64,000 nt of DNA from positions 371,711,501-371,775,500 of the forward strand of contig CM057451.1 of the NCBI GenBank assembly GCA_016271365.2. The letters are read 5' to 3'. The notes below the pieces were generated by a model. The model worked only from the letters and a program-made list of their open reading frames with translations. It ran no database searches and was not told the DNA's origin. This document shows, one piece after another, positions 59,330 to 64,000 of this stretch (the stretch's first letter is position 1; each line of letters begins with the position of its first letter). Both the position numbers and the translations under genes were made by a program. The stretch is from Neoceratodus forsteri (lineage: Eukaryota; Chordata; Ceratodontiformes; Ceratodontidae).

Positions 59330-60310
59330 ATAGAAGCTTCCATTAAGGATAGTTCTGCCGAATGCGAATGTCGCCTGGCATGAATATCCAGTGCATAGTG
59401 CTTAACGTATGCACTGAGCTCCAGGTGGCGGCGTTGTATATATCTGCAATTGGAACATTGCGACTTTCGCTAGGGATGTCGTGACCAGCTCTAGTAGAGT
59501 GAGCGACACTCTACCTTCTAATTTAACTTGAGCCATGGAATAGCAATGACGAAGGCATGCCACTAACCATGAAGAGATGCATCTAATAGCGACAGGTTGA
59601 CCCAGCCGGTGTCGCTGAAAAACGAACAGTTGCTGAGTCTTGAACATCCTTGGTTCTATCTAAATAGAACCGCAAGGCTCTCTTAACATCCAAGGAATGA
59701 AGAGCTGCTCCCTTCATTTTGGAAATTAGCGAAGTAAGCTGGAAGTACCAGAGGTTGGTTCAGATGGAATTCTGACACAACCTTGGGAAGAAATTTAGGA
59801 TGAGTAAGGAGAACTACCTTGTCCTTATGGAATACAGTATACGGAGGGTCCGTGAACCAGGCATGTCTCTCAGAGACCCTGCGGGCTGAGGTAATGGCCA
59901 CCAGGAAGGCAGTCTTCCAGGTAAGAAATTTTAGCTCACAGGTAGCTAAGGGTCGAAGGCTTCGAGTGAGCATGTCCAGCACCAGGTTAATGTCCCAGGC
60001 TGCAACTGGACGCTAACAGGGGTCTGGTATGGAGAATCCCCTTAAGAAATCTCTTCACCATAGGTAACTGAGCTAGAGTTAAGGAAGAAATCGACTCATG
60101 GAACGCTGAGATGGCACTAAGGTGAACTTTAACTGTGGAGTACTGAAGACCTAAGTTTGATAGGTCCAAAAGATACTCCAGAACCTGCCAGGAGGACAGG
60201 AAAAGGATTCCAAGAGTATTTGACACCAGAGAGAAAACGTTTCCATTTGGAAGCGACGTTGGGTGGCTGGCTTCCGAGCAGCCAGAAGGATGTCTGAGAC
60301 TCTACGAGAG
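59330..60310 (-). pseudogene. DIRS C2 tyrosine recombinase
   Basis: Arg I is in VAITSARRVSERHAW (59982-59683). The HxxR box AHSTR is preserved at the nucleotide level near 59490 but lies out of frame: a base missing just upstream shifts the local reading to SLTLLELV. The Tyr region near 59410 is likewise shifted. The N-terminal part is in frames 60226-59987 and 60891-60151. Confidence 0.75.
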
Positions 60311-60329
60311 ACGTTGAAGCGATTCACTT

Positions 60330-61130
60330 CTATCTCTTCAGGAGCCAAGCATGAAGGTGAAGTGATTTCAGGTTGGGATGGACCAACGAACCCTGAGTCA
60401 AAAGACTGATTTGTAAAGGAAGTGGTCTCGGAGAGGCTGCCAACATACTGTTGAGTAGAGGAAACCATAGTTGCCGAGGCCAGGAAGGAGCAATGAGAAT
60501 CATCTTGGTCCCCTGAGACTCGAACTTGAGGAGTACTCTCTGGATTAGAGGAAGTGGTGGAAAGGCGTAAAGAAAGCGTTTTGTCCACCGCAGCCTGAAC
60601 GCATCCTGACAGAAAATGCCAGGCCCTGGATTTCTGGAGCAGAAGAGAGGCAGTTTTGCGTTGAGTGGGGATGCAAAAAGGTCCAGGTCTGGAGTCCCCC
60701 ACTCTTTGAACAGAGACCGAGCTACGGCTGGATCGAGAGACCACTCGTGAGGGTCTGCCTCCGTTCTGCTGAGGTGATCTGCTAGGTCGTTTTGTATACC
60801 TGGCAGATAAACCGCTTGAATCGGAGACTTGTGCTCCAAGCACCACTCCCACACCCTCATTGCTTCCTGCAAAGGGGATAAGAATGAGCACCGCCTTGCT
60901 TGTTGATGTAATACATCACTGCTTTGTTGTCCGTTTGAAGGAGAATGTTCTTGTGACAAAGGACATCCTTCAGAGCTCGGATTGCATAGAGGACCGCCTC
61001 ATCTCCAGGACATTTATGTGAGATGAGTTTCGAACTGAGTCCATACACCTTGAGTGTGGAGGGAGACAGTGAGCCCCATCCCATTAGCGATGCATCTGTG
61101 GTGATGGAGATCTGATGATCCGGGGAGCAA
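60330..61130 (-). pseudogene. DIRS C2 RNase H and methyltransferase-like domains
   Basis: Frame 60959-60330 covers the RNase H end (VYLPGIQNDLADHLSR) and the whole methyltransferase-like domain: PDLDLFASPLNAKLPLF, FLYAFPPLPLIQRVLLKFES and IAPSWPRQLWFPLL. This is the best preserved copy of that domain in the window. The earlier RNase H piece NILLQTDNKAVMYYINKQGG is in frame 61084-60857. Confidence 0.75.
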
Positions 61131-61262
61131 AGGGAATCCTTCCAGGAGATTGTCTCTGCAGACCACCAGGTGAGAGACCTTGAAGGGCTCCGTCACCTTG
61201 ATGGGATAAGACTGGGGTGAGAGGTCGGGACCACTGAGTGGAGAGCATCCATTGGGTGGTTC

Positions 61263-62110
61263 TCATGTGCAGTCGGGCCAGAGGGACAGTGAAGACCGAG
61301 GGACGCCATGAGACCCAACATGCGTTGCATCGAGAGAGCTGTAACCGATTGGTTCTCCCTGATGTAACGGCCACACGAAGGATGTCGAGTCTTCTGTCCT
61401 CTGGAAGGAAAGCTTCGCTGAGGAGGTGTCTGAAGCGTCCCTATGAAAAGGAGCCTCTGGGAGGTTGCAGTTGAGATTTTTCAAATTCAACAGAACTCCC
61501 ATGGACGGAGAAGACGAGAAGTCGCTTTGCACGGCTTCCAAAGTCCCTTGGCTGGAAGGGCTTGCTGAAGCCAATCGTCCAGGTAGGGAAACACTCGGAG
61601 CCCGACTTTCCTGAGATGCGCCGCAAGAACTGCACAACACTTTGTAAAACTCACAGGCCGAGGATAGCCCAAAGGGCAGGACTTGAATCTGATAATGCTG
61701 ACCCAAAGCTACAAACCTGAGAATTTCGGTGGTCGGTGGACGGGATATGCTGGTAAGCATCCTGCATATCCAGAGAGGCCAGCCAATCGTGCTGATGCAG
61801 CAAGGGTAACAGGGCACCTAGGAAATCATCTTGAATTTCTCCCTGGGAGAATTTGTTTAACTTTCTGAGGTCTAGAATGGGCGCATCCCCAGATTTCTTT
61901 GGAACCAGAAAGTAATGGGAGTAGAACCCTGTGTTTCGTAGATGCGGGGCACCAGTTCTATTGCCCTGTTGTTCAGAAGGCCCTGGATCTCCGCGTGAGG
62001 AGGTCTGACTGAGAGGCCGATAACCTGGTTGATCGTGATGGGAGGACAATTCGGGGTTTCAAGAAATTGAGAGAATAACCCTCGCGAATTATCCGAAGGA
62101 CCCATTTGTC
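61263..62110 (-). pseudogene. DIRS C2 reverse transcriptase
   Basis: APILDLRKLNKF and HQHDWLASLDMQDAYQHIP (motif A, Asp present; frame 62049-61651), then LPFGLSSACEFYKVLC (61817-61263) and VFPYLDDWLQQALPAKG (YLDD intact; 61672-61487). The three motifs lie in different frames, so the gene is broken, but every catalytic residue that can be read is kept. Confidence 0.8.
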
Positions 62111-62119
62111 TGAGGTTAT

Positions 62120-64000
62120 GGACTTCACTGGTTGTAGAAGTACATCAGACGACCTCCCACCGGAGGAGAAAGTTCCACCTCGGCAGAGTGGATGGAACTT
62201 GGGCCAACGACTCATAAGGTAGCTGGGAGCTTTGGTCCTCAGGCTTTCTGCCGTCTTCTTTTGAGGTTGGGCAGGCTGGCTTTTATGGAAGCTTCCCCTG
62301 CCTCTGCCTCGAAGGACTGACGACTATGAACCGACGCTCTGTTCACATGCCCCCGAGAGGGGCAGGGAGGTCTGGCCAACTTAATGGCCGATCTAGTCTT
62401 CTGAGTGGCCTCTAAGGCTTGCTCCACCTGAGGGCCAAAAGAAAGGAGCCATCAAAGGCAGCGCCATCACCTGCTGCTGAGCATCATTCGTGAAGCCAGA
62501 AGCACGCAGCCAGGAATGGCGCCGAGTACAAACTCGCAAGTGCTGAGCGAGAAGCAGTGTCGAAGCCCATGGCGGCTTTGACCTGTTGGTTATTGGACCA
62601 ATACTTAATAACGGTCAGAAGAAGCTCTGACTTGAATCCGAATCTGGAAGAGCTTCAACCATTCTTTTCATAGAGTGCCACAGGATATACTCATACTGAG
62701 AAAATAGCCTTGATAACTGGCAATACGCATACTTAGAGTGGAGGCAGCAAAGACTCTCTTACCTAATGTATCAATCTTACGAGACTCTTTGTTAATAGGT
62801 CGAGCTGTAGTAGTTTGAGGAAGGACGACCTTGTCATTCTCTGCCAGGACTACAATAGGATCCGCAAAGGCTTGGGATGCCAAAATGGGACAATCCTTGG
62901 GAGCTGAATACTTCTTATCAATGGATTTAGCCACTGAGGGAATAAGAGCAGGTTATTCCATACCATTTGAGACAGCGTCTCAAGGAAGGCTGAATCGGAG
63001 GAGTCAAACGTGAGGGATCTCGAGCATGAAGATACTGGAGTCTTAATATCTTCCCAGGATCGATGTCTGTAGTCTGGAGAAAAGAGTGGATCCCAGGTTC
63101 TTCAACAGAGACTTAAAGGACAGGTCCTCAACCACAGGCTCTGTAGAAAAGAAAGATCCTGTTTCTCCACTTCATCACCCAACAAGGTCTGGTCAGGCTC
63201 AACATCATCTCCTGATGGTCCAGAGGACTGTTTGGACGGAAAGGTGAAATTAGGAGAGGAGAAATAACAGGAAGTCCCAAACTGCAGGCGCGGGCAACAA
63301 AGCAGACTGAAGCGGCACGAGGCGCCCAGGCGCCAAAGAGACATCTGACCCCATAACGCCGCCCAATGGCCAGCGGACGCCATGAATAGTGCGGCCGGCG
63401 CGCCATGTGGCGCGCAGATGGCGCCATAAGCGGCGCGCAGATGACGCCATAAGCAGGCGCACCGATCAACGGCACCACGGCGCCAGGTGACCCCAGCGCC
63501 GCCAGCCAGGCGGGCCTGTGGCGCCCAATGGCGCCGCAAGCTCCAGCGTCCCAGCAGGCGCCGACCACGACCACAGACCCTGCAAGGCGCGGAAAAGCCC
63601 GAGGCCTGGAAAGCAGAAGGAAAAAACCAGGAGATAAGGGCATCGGTGGGGCCCCTGCGCCGCAGCCATGTGAGGCTTACCTAGCATGCAATCGCTAGCA
63701 CCGAAGAAGGCGCGGCGCGACTAGGAAGGTCAACACGCCCTACCTGATCGCGGAGGCCGAGGGCTCCAGGTAACGAGCCAGGCAGAAGAACCAACCTCCG
63801 AGCCCATCGCTCCATAGGCGGCCCACTGATGAAACTGCTCATCTGGGCCCTACCTATAGGCGGGAGGGGCTCCGATGTCGGGGCGGCGATGCTCGGAAGT
63901 TGGCGACTCGAAGAAGGAGACCGGCAACCAGCGAGAACCGATAACCGACCGTCGCGCAGACATACCAGAGGCGACCTCGAGTGATGCCTTCTCTTTTTGA
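62120..64000 (-). pseudogene. DIRS C2 Gag region with a GGCGCC-rich segment
   Basis: Frame 62934-62668 (DTLGKRVFAASTLSMRIASYQ) corresponds to the helical core of the A-family Gag (HSxRKVxxASSLG). 62427-62239 is a basic tail. The N-terminal side (63290-63560) is extremely rich in GGCGCC-like units and CpG; several overlapping open frames there are a by-product of composition. No knuckle was found within the window. Confidence 0.5.

Larger units (their letters stand above)
58777..64000 (-). mobile_element. DIRS retrotransposon C2 (continues off the right edge)
   Basis: The left end GAAAATTACGTACCTACCGTAATTCTTGATCTTCTTGGACGAGTCTCCACCACTCATTCACAC matches C1. The internal complementary region is at 59180-59275. 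Recombinase, methyltransferase-like, RNase H, RT and gag follow in the usual order on the minus strand. It lies inside the RT of C1, in the same orientation. The exact left border is uncertain by about 6 bp (GTAGAAAAGGAAAATT). Confidence 0.88.

Noticed and set aside
63102..63687. Overlapping open frames of up to 171 codons on the minus strand
   Set aside because: They reflect CpG-rich GGCGCC composition, which depletes stop codons; no domain is recognisable in any of them.

Overview
This is a vertebrate genomic window, not a prokaryotic or viral one. It carries the 3' end of the Argonaute gene AGO1 on the minus strand. The penultimate coding exon (33690-33889) and the terminal coding exon (11281-11389) splice in frame into the end of the PIWI domain and the conserved C-terminus. 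They are separated by a 22.3-kb intron. The residue choices that distinguish the vertebrate paralogues match AGO1 rather than AGO2, AGO3 or AGO4. The sequence to the left of the terminal exon (about 1835-11280) is probably a long AGO1 3' UTR; the farthest candidate poly(A) signal is at 1907-1912.

Almost everything else is transposable elements. DIRS-type tyrosine-recombinase retrotransposons dominate, in at least four families that I call A, B, C and D. There are also CR1-like and L2-like LINEs, one further decayed LINE, a Penelope-like GIY-YIG fragment, a GC-rich tRNA-like SINE family, a pogo/Tigger-like MITE and several palindromic (foldback) MITEs. The abundance of DIRS and CR1 elements in large nested stacks suggests a large-genome tetrapod. 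A caecilian amphibian is my best guess, by inference only.

Layout: 1-1205 is DIRS A0 (off the left edge), inserted into a DIRS D gag fragment (1206-1832). 1835-11280 is the probable AGO1 3' UTR, holding a SINE, a DIRS gag fragment and three foldbacks. 11281-11389 is the last AGO1 exon. 11390-33689 is the last intron: two large palindromes (11644-12176, 12617-13070), the complete but decayed DIRS A1 (13297-19191), DIRS D1 (19194 to about 24900) split by a Penelope fragment and a SINE, three LINE segments with SINEs (24960-29320), a decayed LINE (30060-32010), and more hairpins. 33690-33889 is the penultimate exon. 33890-64000 is the preceding intron. It carries a MITE and then a 27-kb DIRS stack: A2 (36555-52240) interrupted by B1 and two CR1 copies (one of which holds a SINE), then B2 (from 52238) interrupted by C1, which is interrupted by a CR1 and by C2 (off the right edge).

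All ten recognisable DIRS copies lie on the minus strand, in sense with AGO1. Wherever a DIRS end can be read it sits at, or next to, the trinucleotide GAA, and two of the elements start exactly at or within 3 bp of the end of another. Every DIRS copy with enough sequence to judge is inactivated, and several have lost recognisable catalytic residues. No single new autonomous system is evident. The points most worth checking are the dense series of long dsRNA-forming palindromes inside an Argonaute transcription unit, the let-7-type seed match just after the AGO1 stop codon, and the GAA-junction DIRS-into-DIRS architecture.
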